Source: Bombardia bombarda
Taxonomy: Eukaryota; Ascomycota; Sordariomycetes; Sordariales; Lasiosphaeriaceae
Reading direction: 5' to 3'
Assembly (NCBI GenBank): GCA_030512295.1
Contig: JAULSR010000001.1
Coordinates: forward strand, 1,674,001-1,738,000
Length of the DNA stretch: 64,000 nucleotides
Position numbers and translations under genes: made by a program. Positions 1 to 11,605 of the stretch are shown here, piece by piece. The number at the start of each line of letters is the position of its first letter. Within the stretch, counting starts at the first letter, position 1. Under the pieces are notes generated by a model. The model saw only the letters and a list, made by a program, of their open reading frames with translations, searched no databases and was not told where the DNA came from.

Positions 1-1563
1 GACGGCGAGGGTGGGTTGGTAACCGACGGCGGAGGGGATACGTCCGAGAAGAGCAGACACCTCGGAACCAGCCTGGGTGAAGCGGAAAATGTTGTCGATG
101 AAGAGGAGCACTACAAAATGGTCAGCATCGATTTTTTTTCGAATCTTCAATAGAAATTTTCTTTACCATCCTGGCCCTCAGCATCACGGAAGTACTCAGC
201 AACGGTCAGACCGGTGAGAGCGACACGGGCACGAGCTCCTGGGGGCTCGTTCATCTGTCCAAAGACAAGTGCCACCTTGGACTCGCCATCAAGCTGAATG
301 ACGGAAGTCTCCTGCATCTCGTGGTACAGATCGTTACCCTCACGGGTACGCTCGCCGACACCGGTGAAGACGGAGTAACCACCGTGAGCCTTGGCGATGT
401 TGTTGATGAGCTCCTGGATGAAGACAGTCTTGCCGACACCAGCACCACCGAAGAGACCAATCTTTCCACCACGGGCGTAGGGAGCGAGGAGATCGACAAC
501 CTTGATGCCAGTGACGAGAATCTCGGCAGTGGTGGACTGCTCGATGAAAGCGGGAGCCTCGGCGTGGATAGGGAGTCTCTTCTCGGACTTGATGGGTCCG
601 CGCTCGTCGATCGGGTCACCGGTGACGTTCATGATACGTCCGAGAGTGGCATGGCCGACGCTATATTGGTATCATGGTCAGCTAGTGGTCCCGATACACT
701 CGTTTACAGACCCTGCCCCAGACGCAGACGGGCCTGTGAAAGGTTAGACCCACGGAATTGTGATGGGCGCGCCAGCTGTAAATAACGGGTTAGCCACATG
801 TCATTTTGTTGATGGAAAAGGTGGGCAAGAAAACTTACTGTCGCTGGCCTTGGCGCCACGAACGAGACCCTCGGTACCTAGAAAAATCGTTCAGAAAATG
901 TGTTTGAGGTAGTCGGATAGCATGGAAAACACACCGTCCATGGCAATACATCTGACGACAGACTCGCCGAGATGTTGCTGCGATGGGTTAGCCTGGCAAA
1001 TGGGGGTTCTGATATGTTGGTGCCAAGACGTACGGAGACTTCGAGGACGAGCTTCTGGCCATTGTTGGTGCACTCAAGGGCGTTAAGAATGGGAGGGAGC
1101 TTCTCGGTGTCGAACTTGACTGTCGAGTGCGTCAGTATGATTGAGCGCGGCGTCGTGGAGAGCGACGGGGGCGGGCTGCTCTTGAGGTATTTATACTACT
1201 GACCATCGACGACGGCACCTGTGGGTGGTTGGTATGTTAGCCGGACAAATTTCTCTCATCTCTCGCGCGCATTGTTGACAGAACAGGACAGGGAGCGAGC
1301 TTACCAATGACCTGGTAGATCTTGCCATCACCAACGCCGGCGGAGGAGGCCCATCTGCTGAGGGCAGGAACCCGGAGGGTGGCCGGGCGAACGGCGCGGG
1401 TCGCTGTCGCCGCGAAGGAAGGACGAGCCGCCCGGGCGAAGGCGGAAATGCCGCTGCGTTGAGAAAAGGGCTTGCATCAGCTCAATTGATCCCAATTGGC
1501 GCCGATATGACTCGACAATGGTGACAATGGCTCAAAACTCTGCAAAACTCACCTCTTGAACAT
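1..1563 (-). CDS. atp2: Mitochondrial F1 ATP synthase beta subunit (partial, 3' end outside window)
   Basis: Catalytic beta subunit of the mitochondrial F1Fo ATP synthase, which makes ATP at the matrix face of the inner membrane. The sequence shows the Walker A loop GGAGVGKT, the GERTREGNDLYHEM stretch and LLFIDNIFRFTQAGSEVSALLGR, all diagnostic of the beta subunit. The N-terminus (MFKSGISAFARAARPSF...) is Arg/Ala/Ser-rich and acidic-free, as expected of a matrix presequence. Nine exons were reconstructed by splice sites and phase: 1553-1563, 1305-1453, 1204-1218, 1034-1119, 935-977, 839-877, 754-775, 167-660 and 1-110. All junctions keep one frame and rebuild the conserved run IGAVVDVKFD, MDGTEGLVRG and GRIMNVTGDP. 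Exons of 11, 15 and 22 nt are unusually short. About 323 codons lie in the window; the family is usually near 515, so the C-terminal third is missing at the left edge. Confidence 0.96.
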
Positions 1564-2573
1564 CTTGACGATGGTAAGCGCGGGCTTGGGATGGGTGGAT
1601 GTGCAATCAAGGAGAGATGGCGTTTGAAGAGGAAAGAAACGGGTGTCGAAAATCTCTCGACGAGCTTCGGTTAGAAGCTGCGGAGCTCCTCAACAGGCCA
1701 CGTGACCTGCTCGGAATGAAAAGCGGGTCCAAATCCCTTCGCCCAGCGAGCCTTGACCACTGTTTCCCTTCTTTTCTCCCTCCTTTTCTGGCACGCCAGA
1801 GACGCCAGCTTCCGTCACTTCCCGTCCGTCAGCCAAGCCGGTTGTTACGGGGAGCGAAAGCACAGGGCACTTTTTCTGCGCCTTGTCGCCTGTCAAAACA
1901 TGCCAATCCTGCACCATGCATCTTGATGTTTTGATCCTTTTTTTTTCTTCAACTCACTTCCATAGCCTGGGGAATGGACCACACTGCATCATTTCGAGGC
2001 GTTCGAACCTGTACCACTCAGAGCGATGAGGTCCTGGTGTCCTGGTAGCATCGGCAGAATTCACCATGCCAATCACGAGCTCCAGTTGCTGAAGCTCCAG
2101 TACGAATAGTGGAGCGTTTGCGTCAACGTCCTCGAGTGGGTTTCAAGGTCCAGGAACCTGACCCAAAACCCAATTTGTACTCTGACAAGTGGTGGAGGTC
2201 TCGGTGCGCAAAACACCATCACCGATTTCACCACTGGTCTGCTTTGCAGGTGTGTTTCTTTTGTTCATGTCGATTAACTGTCTGCTTGAAAGAACGAATT
2301 TCTCCATAGGCGCAGGAACATAGGGAGCACAGCAGGATATCTATCGCGTTTGAACAGACATATCATCATAAAACGCAGACCATATTACTCGACTGAGCAA
2401 TTTTTTTCCAATACAGCAACGTTGATATATGCTGCCCCTTGCTACCAATTTTTTTTGGAAATCCTTCACAAACAAAATACGCGTTATGCATACCAACTGT
2501 AAACAAGGGGAATCCGTAAAACTAAACCTTCTCCCCCAAGCCTAAAATCACCTAAACCAAACTTCCCATACCA
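1564..2573. other. Intergenic: atp2 upstream region and GLC3 3' flank
   Basis: Both flanking genes are on the minus strand, so this stretch holds the 3' untranslated region of the branching enzyme and the promoter of the ATP synthase beta gene. Visible features are a T-rich tract near 1930-1950 and T-rich runs near 2400-2460. Short open frames here (for example 1599-1934 +) match no family I recognise. No RNA gene was seen. Confidence 0.6.
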
Positions 2574-5187
2574 CTAAGCTCGCTGCGATAGCGTCGATTC
2601 GAGAGCAAACACCTATGCCACGTTAGCCAAAACTCTCCATACAAATACCCACAAAAATGCAGAAAAGGACATAAAACTCACAACCGCGCTTCTCGAAGGG
2701 AGATAAACATGCGTGCAATTCTTGCGCTCATTCCACGGCAGCGCCTCAGTAAAGAACCTCGTCGCCTCGTCCAGCCTACCAAACCCACCATGCTCCTTAC
2801 TATCCGAGTCGAGCACGATCCTGTATGTGCCCGCGACCTCGACGCCAATCCGATAATCCGTAAAGCTCTGCGTCGGGTGGAAGTTGAAGGCAAACACGAG
2901 GCCGGCGCGCTCAAACACAACCACCTTGTCCGACTCGTTCTTGAGCGAGATGAAGGCCTGCGGCGCGTGCAGCCAGCCATACTTGGCCTCGGTCGTGTTC
3001 ATGGACCGGTCAAAGTTGTTGAGGAACTGATACCGCAGCAGCGGGTCCTCGGTCAGGTTGAGCTGGCGGCGCGCGTACCAGAACGAGTTCTGGTTGCCCT
3101 CGCGCGGGAAGTCGAGCCACTCGGGGTGCCCAAACTCGTTGCCCTCGAAGTTGAGGTAGCCCTCGCCACCGAGCGCGTGCGTCAGCAGCCGGATCATCTT
3201 GTGCAGCGCCATGCCCCGATCGATGACGGGCGTCAGCGGCGTGATGACCGACATGTTGGTGTAGAGCTCCGCGTCGCAGAGGTGCTGCATTAGGGACTTG
3301 TCTCCCACGAGGCTGCGAACATTATATTTGTCAGTTAGTCGTTTTCACGAAATAGGAGGTAAAGAGGTAAAAGAGGGATTCATGACATACGCTTGGTCGT
3401 GACTCTCGGCATACGCGATCGTCTTCTCCCCATGGCGGCGGTTGGTAAGGGTCCAGCAGATGTTGCCAATGTTCCAGTCCTCGTCGCGCTGCTCCTTGAG
3501 GATCTTGATCCACATGTCGGGAATGGCCATGGCAAGTCTGTAGTCGAACCCAACGCCTCCAAGCGCGAGCGGTAGACACAGCGCCGGCATGCCCGAGACA
3601 TCCTCGGCGATGGTGATGACGTCGGGGTACAGCTCGTGAAGCAGCTCGTTGGCCAGCATGAGATATACCACGGCCTCCTCATCGACGCCTGCACCGAAGT
3701 ACTCGTGATAACCACCGGAAAATCCACTAATATCGAAGATCAGCCATCACCGTAAACAAGCGTGTTGCATGAGCAGACAGAGAAAAAAAACTCACGTCCC
3801 AATCCCGTGATGCAAATAAAGCATGCTCGTCACGCCATCAAACCTAAACCCATCAAACCGGTACTCATCCATCCAGAACCGCAAATTGCTCAGCAAAAAC
3901 CTCAGCACCTCATGATGGCCATAGTTGAACAGCCTGCTGTCCCACAGCTCATGCTTCCCCTTCACGCCCCCATGAAAGTACTGATGGTCCGTCCCGTCAA
4001 ACTCATTCAGCCCGTCCAGCACATTCTTGGACGCGTGGCTGTGCACGACATCCAGCAGCACCACAATGCCCATACCATGCGCCGTGTCCACCAGCTCCTT
4101 GAGGTCCTCGGGCGGGCCGTAGCGGCTGCTGGCGGCGAAGAAGTTGTTGACCTGGTAGCCGAAGCTGGCATAGTAGGCGTGCTCCATGACCGCCATGAGC
4201 TGGATCACGTTGTAGCCTAGGCTCTTGATGCGCGGCAGCATGTTGTGCGTGAACTCCTTGTAGGTGGCGACGCGCAGCTCGGGCGACGAGATGCCCACGT
4301 GCGCCTCGTACACGCGCAGGCTCTCGGGCTTCTTGGGCCGCGCGTGCTTGAAGACGTACCGCCCCGCCGCGGGCGGATTCCAGAACCGGGCGTCGTAGGC
4401 GGGCGAGACGGATAGGTCCTGCGTCACGTACTTGATCCAGGCCGGGATCCGGTCGACCCATTCGGCGGTGGGGAGCTCGAGGGTGACCTGGGGGTGGGGG
4501 ATGTTAGTGTTTATTTCGTTAGTACACTAGGGTGAAAGTCAATTCGTACCTTGATTTTGGAGTTGTGAGGGATTGCTGCTTCGCCGGTAGATGTTGGAGG
4601 GATAGTCAACTCGAAGACGCCAAAGTCATTCTTTTTCATGGGGTGGGATTCCCTGTTCCAGTTGTCTGTATGGTGTCAGTCAGATACAAAGCTGAGTATC
4701 ATAGGGGTTGGGGGGTTGCATACTAAAATCTCCAATGAGTGATGCCCGCACGGCATTGGGAGCCCATTCTCTATATGTGATGCTGTTGTTCTTGCTCATG
4801 TGCAGCCCAAAGTTATCGGCACCCTAATAGCGAGCAACCACAGTAGTTAGCGAGTATTGATAGATATCACGGCTTCATACGCCAAGCTTACTCTGCTAAA
4901 CTTTTCCAGACCACCTTCTGTCTCGTCGACCTTCTTGATCCAATCCTGCGCTTTGGTGTATCGTCGCTTCAACGAGTCTTGGAACGGGGAGAGCCAAGGA
5001 TCCAGCTTGACGACACCTGGTTCATTTATCAAGTTAGCTGATGGCTGAAACGGTCGATTTGGTAGCTATCCAGAAGCAAAGTTGGAGCAATTGCCAGCCT
5101 ACCTGTGCCATCTTTGGGGATATCATCGCTGGCCACTTGTCCGCCATTTGCCAGCGTGTTGGACGAATTCTCGGCAAGGGCTGCCAT
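2574..5187 (-). CDS. GLC3: 1,4-alpha-glucan branching enzyme (GH13)
   Basis: Cytosolic glycogen branching enzyme: cuts alpha-1,4 glucan chains and rejoins them by alpha-1,6 links. Eight exons: 5103-5187, 4892-5016, 4724-4823, 4550-4665, 3796-4487, 3391-3726, 2682-3312 and 2574-2612, giving 707 residues, near the usual family size of about 700. The N-terminal half has the CBM48-type segment (FGLHMSKNN...YREWAPNA), then the GH13 barrel. Catalytic motifs are present: DVVHSH (about 288-293), FRFDGVTSM with the nucleophile Asp near 359, EDVSGMP with the acid/base Glu near 414, and YAESHDQ with His-Asp near 482-483. The start at 5187 (MAALAENSS) was chosen because the upstream extension of the open frame is unlike the family. 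The last exon adds only VFALESTLSQRA after a 69-nt intron. Reading through that intron gives a hydrophobic tail instead (see findings). Confidence 0.95.
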
Positions 5188-6394
5188 GATGTGATTTGGA
5201 GATGCGACAAGCTCGGTAGATATGATCGAAGCTCTGGAGGGGTCGTCGAGGTTGATGAGGCACGAGGTCCTGGGGTAGCTTAGGTAGCTCTGGTTGGCGA
5301 GAATATCTGGGTCGCCTGTGATCACTGGAGGGCAATAAACAATGATTGTAATGGCGAGAGAAATTCAATCACAGCACGAGGGCAGAGAAGAGCGAATGAT
5401 GAAAATTAATGGGGTGACTTGATTGTGGCAGCGGCGGTGGTGGTTGGCATTCTACCAGTCCAGTATCTAGGTACCTATCCATATGTGCAGGCTATCTCGC
5501 CGGCGCTTCTCATTCGCACCCGCCGAGAGCTCTGGGAGCTTTATGCTGCATTACATCATGGGCTGTCTCGAATGCGGGCCCAACGCAATTCAACTAGATT
5601 TGGCGCTGCAGGGAGGGCAACGGGACAGGCCATGCTCCTTGCCTCGCGCCCCCTGTTTTACGCCGCATGTCTGTCACTGATGTCGTCTAACTCCTCTCGC
5701 TGAGCCACTCGGGCGTGCCTCGCGTGCTTGGTGAGGGTGGACAGGCAATTTGAGGTCGAGAGATAGGGCGATTAGATTTCGCCTCTTGAGAGAGAAAATG
5801 CAGGCCTGGTTATGATGCTGCAGCAGCGCCGAAAGTCGGCCCCTGGGCTTGTATAAGTGGGATGGACTGCAGAAAGTGGACCGGTGAGGGAGGGGGAAAC
5901 GACCGTACGATCAAAGGGGGGCGGGGGAGCTTCCCGTCCAGATGTGGAAGGAAAGCCTGGAACAAATACCTAGGTAGGTACCTTGGTACATGCCTACGGT
6001 GTAAGTTACAGGCAGGATGTCTTCCCCGCACCGCCGCCCGCCTTCTGGTTGGGGGGCTTTGGGGGACTTGTTTGCTGCAGATGCCACGGTTGGTTGCATG
6101 TTCGATTGGATGCCATTGCATTGGGCACTTCAGCCGACCACCGCCGCCTTTCTCACTTGTTGCGTGCTTTTAATGTTAGAGCTCAAGCCGGTCATTCCCG
6201 TTGCCTTCCCGCATCGGACTTTGATACAACTTGTCGGTGACAACTGAATATACGGACAAGGCCATCCAACCATGCAACTACCCAGCTCTGTGCCGCCATA
6301 GATACGCCATAGATACCTATTGGTTACCAAACGTACCTTGGTATCCCTCATCCTGCCAAACAGAGTATGGCATGAGTCCAGTCGGCGCATCACA
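5188..6394. other. Intergenic: divergent promoter region GLC3 / ClpX
   Basis: About 1.2 kb between two divergently transcribed genes. It contains repeated CTAGGTA/TACCT-type words near 5466-5480 and 5967-5992, and a TATAAG word near 5851. Short open frames on both strands (up to about 100 codons) show no recognisable protein family. Confidence 0.6.
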
Positions 6395-8440
6395 ATGTTG
6401 GTCATAGCACGACCGCGCGCCTCCATCCTAGCCGCCACGACGCAGCAACGCAGTCGAGGCCGGGCCTTCTCAACCAGTCATTTCCTCGCCTCTAGCGATC
6501 GTCGTCCTCTTAACTTCAACTCTGGTTTTACGAGCAGCTATGATCCAACTCAAGATGCCCCGCGAGGTCCCATCTTTGCAAAGTCGACATTCGGCGTGCC
6601 CCAGTTCTACCCTCGTGATCTGAAGCGGCGGGTCGACGACTACGTCGTGGGCCAGGATCGCGCAAAGAAGACGATATGCTCGGTCATATTCAACCACTAC
6701 CAGGGGCTACGGCGGCGACAGCAGCACGAGTCGCAGGACCAGCGCCTCCGGGAGAAGCTACAGCGGCAAAAGTACGCCGCCCAAGACCGGGAGATGCATG
6801 ACCGCAACGCCAGTTACCACAACAGCAGCAGCGAGAACCATGTACATCCCGTCCAAGGTGGGAGACGGTCGTCTTATAGATCCGCGCGTTACCTAACCTC
6901 GAGGTTCTGGGCTGATGATCAGTACAAACTTAAAGACCCATTTCTGGGCCAAAACAGCAGCAGCAACAGCGGCGACCTCCCCCCCAATGTGACTCCTCGT
7001 AGGGGACCACCTCTTTTCGAGGACGACTCGTTCGATGGGCCTTCTGACAACTTCTACATCCACGAAAACGAGTCCAAGACCCCGCAACATGTAAAGATAG
7101 ACAAGAGCAATATCCTCTTGATCGGGCCAACGGGGGTGGGCAAGACGTATATACTTGAGTGAGTTATAGCCTGCCGTTCCGGTCCGGTGGTAGATGCATA
7201 CATACCTACCAAACCATCCCATACGTTTACTTACTTCTTGGCATCATCCAGGACACTGAGCAAGAAGCTCAATGTACCCTTCACCATAAGCGACTGCAAC
7301 TCCTTCACCCAAGCCGGCTACATCGGCCAGGACGTCGAAGCCTGCATCGAGCGGCTCCTCATCGAGGCCAACTACGACATCAAGGCCACCGAGCACGGCA
7401 TCGTCGTACTGGACGAGTTCGACAAGATCGCCAAGCGCGAGATGCTCAACGGGCGCGACGTGGGCGGCGAAGGCGTCCAGCAGGCCCTCCTCAAGCTCGT
7501 CGAGGGCACCAAGGTCACCGTCAACGTCAAGGACAACCGCTCCTCGCGACCGACCCCGCCGCCGCCGTCGTCCTCCCCCAGCAACCTGAGCTACGGCGGT
7601 AACTCGCCCGGCGGCTCCCCGGCCAACCCCCCTCCGGCGCCAGGCAAGGTCGACCAGTTCACCATCGACACCACAAACATCCTCTTTGTCTTTTGCGGCG
7701 CCTTCGTCGGCCTCGACAAAACCGTCCTCCGCCGCGTCGCCAAGCCCTCGATGGGCTTCGGCTCCGAGATCCGCAGCGGCCGCGGCTCCTCCCTCTCAGG
7801 CAGCAAGGAGATCCTCCCGGCCGAGATGTACACGCACCTCCCGCACCAGCCCTCCTCCCCCTCTGCTCCCCTCTCTTCTTCGCCATTCTCCCCCGACGCC
7901 GCCGGCGGCAGCGTGGTCTCGGGCGCATTCACCCCGCTCGACCTGACCACGCCCGCCGACCTGCAGGCGTTCGGCTTCATCCCGGAGCTGATCGGGCGCA
8001 TGCACAACATCTGCGCGCTCTCGCCGCTCAGCCTAGACGAGCTGTACCGCATCCTGACGGAGCCGCGCAACAGTCTGGTGGCGCAGTACACGGCCCTCTT
8101 CGAGACGTACCCGAGCCGGCTGCTCTTCACGCGGCGGGCGCTGTACGCGATCGCGGAGCGCGCGGCGAGGAATGAGACGGGTGCGAGAGGGTTGAAGATG
8201 GAGATGGAGCGGGTGCTAGCGGAGCCCATGTTTGACGCGCCGACGCCGTATGTGCTGATTACGGAGAGGTGTGTGAGGGGGAAGGAGAAGGCGGGGTATT
8301 GGGGGAAGGATGGGCGGTTGGAGGTGGAGAGGAGGGTGAGGGAGGAGGATGAGGGTGAGTTGGGTGGTGGTGATGTCGGTGGTGGGAGTGGTGGTGGGGG
8401 GTTTGAGGAGTTGAGGGAGGCGGGGCAGAGTGGTGCTTGA
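6395..8440 (+). CDS. MCX1: Mitochondrial ClpX-type AAA+ unfoldase
   Basis: ATP-dependent ClpX chaperone of the mitochondrial matrix. Two exons, 6395-7158 and 7252-8440, joined by a 93-nt intron; the join restores YILETLSKKL directly after Walker A. Product 650 residues. Walker A GPTGVGKT lies at about 244-251 and Walker B IVVLDEFDKI at about 305-314. The box with RDVGGEGVQQALLKLVEGT and the segment FGFIPELIGRM are typical of ClpX. The N-terminus is Arg/Ser/Thr-rich and fits a matrix presequence; the bacterial zinc-binding domain is absent. Low-complexity inserts rich in Ser/Pro lie near residues 355-380 and 450-475, and the C-terminus is Gly/Glu-rich. A loop MGFG (about 422-425) sits where bacterial and human ClpX have the IGF/LGF motif that contacts ClpP. 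An upstream in-frame ATG at 6320 exists, but MLVIARPRAS gives the better presequence. Confidence 0.93.
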
Positions 8441-9417
8441 TTTGGTTATGGGGGAGGGAGAGGGGGGGAGAGGGAAGGAGAGGGGGGAGAGAGAGGGAGG
8501 ACTGGTGGGCTGGTGAGATGATTGACCTTGAAAGTATGCACAGTATCCTTGAGATAGGTTGGTTCGGTTGTTGATTTTTGTCAAGGGGCGGGCGTTTGGG
8601 TACCCAGGTAGGCTGGTAGGAATCAGGGGTATTTTGGTAGGAATGGATTATGGGAACATGGGAAATTGGGAAATTGGGTATCACGTACGATAGGTTAGCC
8701 ATCCAGATCGCACGCACTTGGGCGCCTAGGGGAGAGGGGGCTTTCTCTTTATTTGGAGGAAACGTATATATGAAGGTTGTGTGTGTATGGCTTGACCTGT
8801 TGAAACAGCAAGATTCATTCGACATGGAAGTGACGGCATGGGTGTGTACATGTTGTAGATAGGGTTAGTGAAGTAAGTAAGGTAGCAGCTGCCTGTTTTA
8901 TACAGATGAAGCCATTTGGAACGGGTGGGAGTGAGTGAGTGATGATGTTGAACCATTTGTCTGATGCGGTTGTGGAGAATATTTGTTATTCGTGATTTGC
9001 TGTTATGAATTTGGTTCATTTGTTCTCGATCTGTGGATTGTAGATATCTACCATTAGTGTGTAGGATAACCCTGGCGATCCTGTAAACACCCATCAAGAA
9101 TTTTGTATAAAGATGTTGACTTTTGAAGAAAGAAAAAAAACCGTTGGTGTTAGTCGTGATGGCTCCATCATAGCGGTCGTAGTGGAGCCACGGGCGGCAT
9201 CGGAGCCGCTGTGATAACAGTAACGAAAAAAAGTATGGGGGGTAACCTAGCGATGGATGCAAGCTGCCCCTCTATCGCTGTCTGCTAGCCAGCGCCTGCA
9301 GTGGTAATTCCCCGCGAAGAGTAAGAAAGGCAAAACTCACATCCAAGCAAGTCATTGATCAACTAAAACGAGATCTTATTATATATATACTCTTATCTAT
9401 CTATCCGTCAAAACGAA
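8441..9417. other. Intergenic: ClpX 3' flank and CIA1 promoter
   Basis: Starts with a strongly purine-rich (G/A) tract at about 8450-8505 on the plus strand, directly after the ClpX stop. No gene is recognisable. The minus-strand open frames over the purine tract are low-complexity Pro/Ser/His translations of repetitive DNA. The right end carries a TATA-like run close to the CIA1 start. Confidence 0.6.
9376..9390 (+). promoter_or_regulatory. TATA-like element upstream of CIA1
   Basis: The run TTATTATATATATAC ends 27 bp before the CIA1 ATG. If it is a functional TATA box, the leader would be very short. This is inferred from position and composition only. Confidence 0.35.
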
Positions 9418-10833
9418 ATGGCCAAGCCGACAGCGCGTATCGAGCCGCTCGCGGCGCTCAAGCCGGACCTCTACCAGCGGGCATGGCAATCCGTCCCGCA
9501 CCCGACCCTCCCGCTCCTCGCCACGACGCACGCCAACCAGGTGACCGTCTTCTCGCTCTCGACCCTCTCCCAGCACAGCGTCCTCGCCGGCGGCCACACG
9601 CGCTCCGTGCGCTCCGTCACATGGCAGCCCGCCCAGCCCGCCGGACGTCTGCGCCTCGTCACAGGCAGCTTCGACGCCTCGGCCGGCCTGTGGACGTGGG
9701 ATGGGACTGGCGCTGGCGCTGGCGCTGGAGGAGGAGAAACAAAGCTCGAGATGGAAATCACTCTTGACAGGGTTGACGAGGAAGAACAGCAGAACGAGGA
9801 GGAGGAGTGGGAGTTCAATCTGGTCCTCGAGGGCCACGAGCATGAGGTCAAGGACGTGGCGTTTTCGCCCTCGGGGCAGTACCTGGCGACGTGCAGCCGG
9901 GACAAGTCGGTGTGGATCTGGGAGGACGTGGGCGCGGCCGACGGCGACGACGAGTGGGAGACGGTGGCGGTGCTGAGCGAGCATGATGGAGATGTGAAAG
10001 CCGTGGCGTGGTGTCCCGATGTCCCTGGCCGCGCGGCGAGGGGGCGGTACAGCGCCGACGTGCTGGCCAGCGCGAGCTACGATAATACGGTGCGCATATG
10101 GCGCGAGGACGCTGATGGCGAGTGGGTGTGCGTGGCCGTGCTCGAGGGCCACGACGGGACTGTCTGGGGCATGCAGTGGGAGCCTAGGCCCGAGGGGAAC
10201 AAGTTTCCTCGGCTGCTGACGTTCTCGGCGGACGCGACGATCAGGATTTGGTCGCTGAGGGAAGAGGAGGAGGAGGAGGAGAAAGAGGGAGAGGGAGGAA
10301 GCAGGCTGTTCAGGTCGGGGCTGGGCGGGATCCCTAATACCATGAGGAGGTCGATGCGCGAGGACTGGGACTGTACGGCGGTGTTCTCAAAGGTACACAC
10401 GCGCGAGATATACTCGGCGTCGTGGAGCGCAAAGACGGGCATTGTGGCGAGTGCAGGGAGTGATGGGATTATTGCCCTTTATCGCGAGGAGAGCGAGACA
10501 GCGGCTGCTGCTGCTGCTGCTACTACTACTACCGTTGAGGTGGTTGATAGATCTACACCTGGCTCGCAGCCACTGGATGGCACGCCATCCATCTCGCTCA
10601 ATGGCGAGCCGACAGCGCCGAAAACGACAACAACGACATCCTCACAGACACCAGAGTCAGCATGGCGCGTCCTCGGGACCGTGTCCAATGCACACGGCCC
10701 TTACGAGATTAACCACATCACATGGTGCAAGCGGTTCGACCCCGGGGCTGGAGAGCGGAGGGGCGAGGAGGAGATGCTCATTACCACGGGCGACGACGGC
10801 GTCATCCGCCCGTGGCAGGTGAGGATATCTTAG
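9418..10833 (+). CDS. CIA1: Cytosolic iron-sulfur assembly protein CIA1 (WD40)
   Basis: WD40 propeller protein of the cytosolic iron-sulfur assembly targeting complex, which passes Fe-S clusters to cytosolic and nuclear apoproteins. Single exon, 471 residues, start in a good context (AAACGAAATGGCC). WD-type units are visible: GGHTRSVRSVTWQP (from about 57), GHEHEVKDVAFSP...WIWE (about 139-172), HDGDVKAVAWCP...VRIW (about 190-238), GHDGTVWGMQW...IRIW (about 243-279), HTREIYSASW (about 330) and the closing GDDGVIRPWQV near the C-terminus, characteristic of CIA1. Acidic Glu/Asp-rich linkers (about 113-135 and 281-295) and an Ala/Thr-rich insert (about 362-400) enlarge it relative to yeast CIA1. 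Confidence 0.94.
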   Translation: MAKPTARIEPLAALKPDLYQRAWQSVPHPTLPLLATTHANQVTVFSLSTLSQHSVLAGGHTRSVRSVTWQPAQPAGRLRLVTGSFDASAGLWTWDGTGAGAGAGGGETKLEMEITLDRVDEEEQQNEEEEWEFNLVLEGHEHEVKDVAFSPSGQYLATCSRDKSVWIWEDVGAADGDDEWETVAVLSEHDGDVKAVAWCPDVPGRAARGRYSADVLASASYDNTVRIWREDADGEWVCVAVLEGHDGTVWGMQWEPRPEGNKFPRLLTFSADATIRIWSLREEEEEEEKEGEGGSRLFRSGLGGIPNTMRRSMREDWDCTAVFSKVHTREIYSASWSAKTGIVASAGSDGIIALYREESETAAAAAAATTTTVEVVDRSTPGSQPLDGTPSISLNGEPTAPKTTTTTSSQTPESAWRVLGTVSNAHGPYEINHITWCKRFDPGAGERRGEEEMLITTGDDGVIRPWQVRIS

Positions 10834-11605
10834 TTAGCTAGCTTAAATGACTAGAGTAGCTAACTGAGTCTGTGTGAGCAAAAAGAAGTAAAACAATACT
10901 GTATGTGCCAGTATCCGTTTGTTTGTTGGTGTGTGTAAGTTCGAAACATACTCACCGTAATGCTCCTGGTAGAGAGATACAGATAGACAGATAGATGCAA
11001 GGGCCATCGCGAGATGGGTCATGATATAGCTGACCGCTATGGCATCAAATGAGTGCTAGGTGGTATAAATGATATGATATGGCCTGGAAGGTTTTGTTCT
11101 TGCTGTCTGCTGAAAGGCTTAAAGGAGAATCGGCTATCAACTTTCACATGCAACCAGTGGTAAACAGTAGATGACAAACCTCATCAGTTTAGTGAACAGG
11201 ATGTGCATTTGGCTGTAATAATTGTTTAAATTAGAATCGCATTATAAAAAAAAACAATGCCATAGCATTAGAATGCCTGCTCCATTATGACCTGTCCTGT
11301 TGCAAACGGGAGGTCAGGAGAAATATATATAGGGTAAGCTGGTCAGACCCCTATCCCTGCAACTAGCTTACCTAAGACGCCGTTTTTCCCGGCTGGCAAC
11401 GGCAAACGGGAAACGGAAAGTTCAATGGGAGTGCTATGCGTGTTACGGTTACCTATTGCCTAGAACTAGTGGCTGTCAACCACAATTTTGAGGTTCAACA
11501 TCAAGACGCTTTCTTCGCGATTTCATTCTTTCCTGGCGCAACACGGACAAGGTCAACGGTCTACGACACCAGATGAGAGCCTTGCAGCAGCATTGACACA
11601 TTCCG
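10834..11605. other. Intergenic: CIA1 3' flank and AAA ATPase promoter
   Basis: A-rich run near 11247-11258 and a TATATATA run at about 11322-11329 roughly 280 bp upstream of the next ATG. No further gene or RNA seen. Confidence 0.55.

Noticed and set aside
1990..2040. tRNA-like T-loop word GTTCGAAC
   Set aside because: The flanking bases do not form a T-arm and no acceptor or anticodon stem is present.
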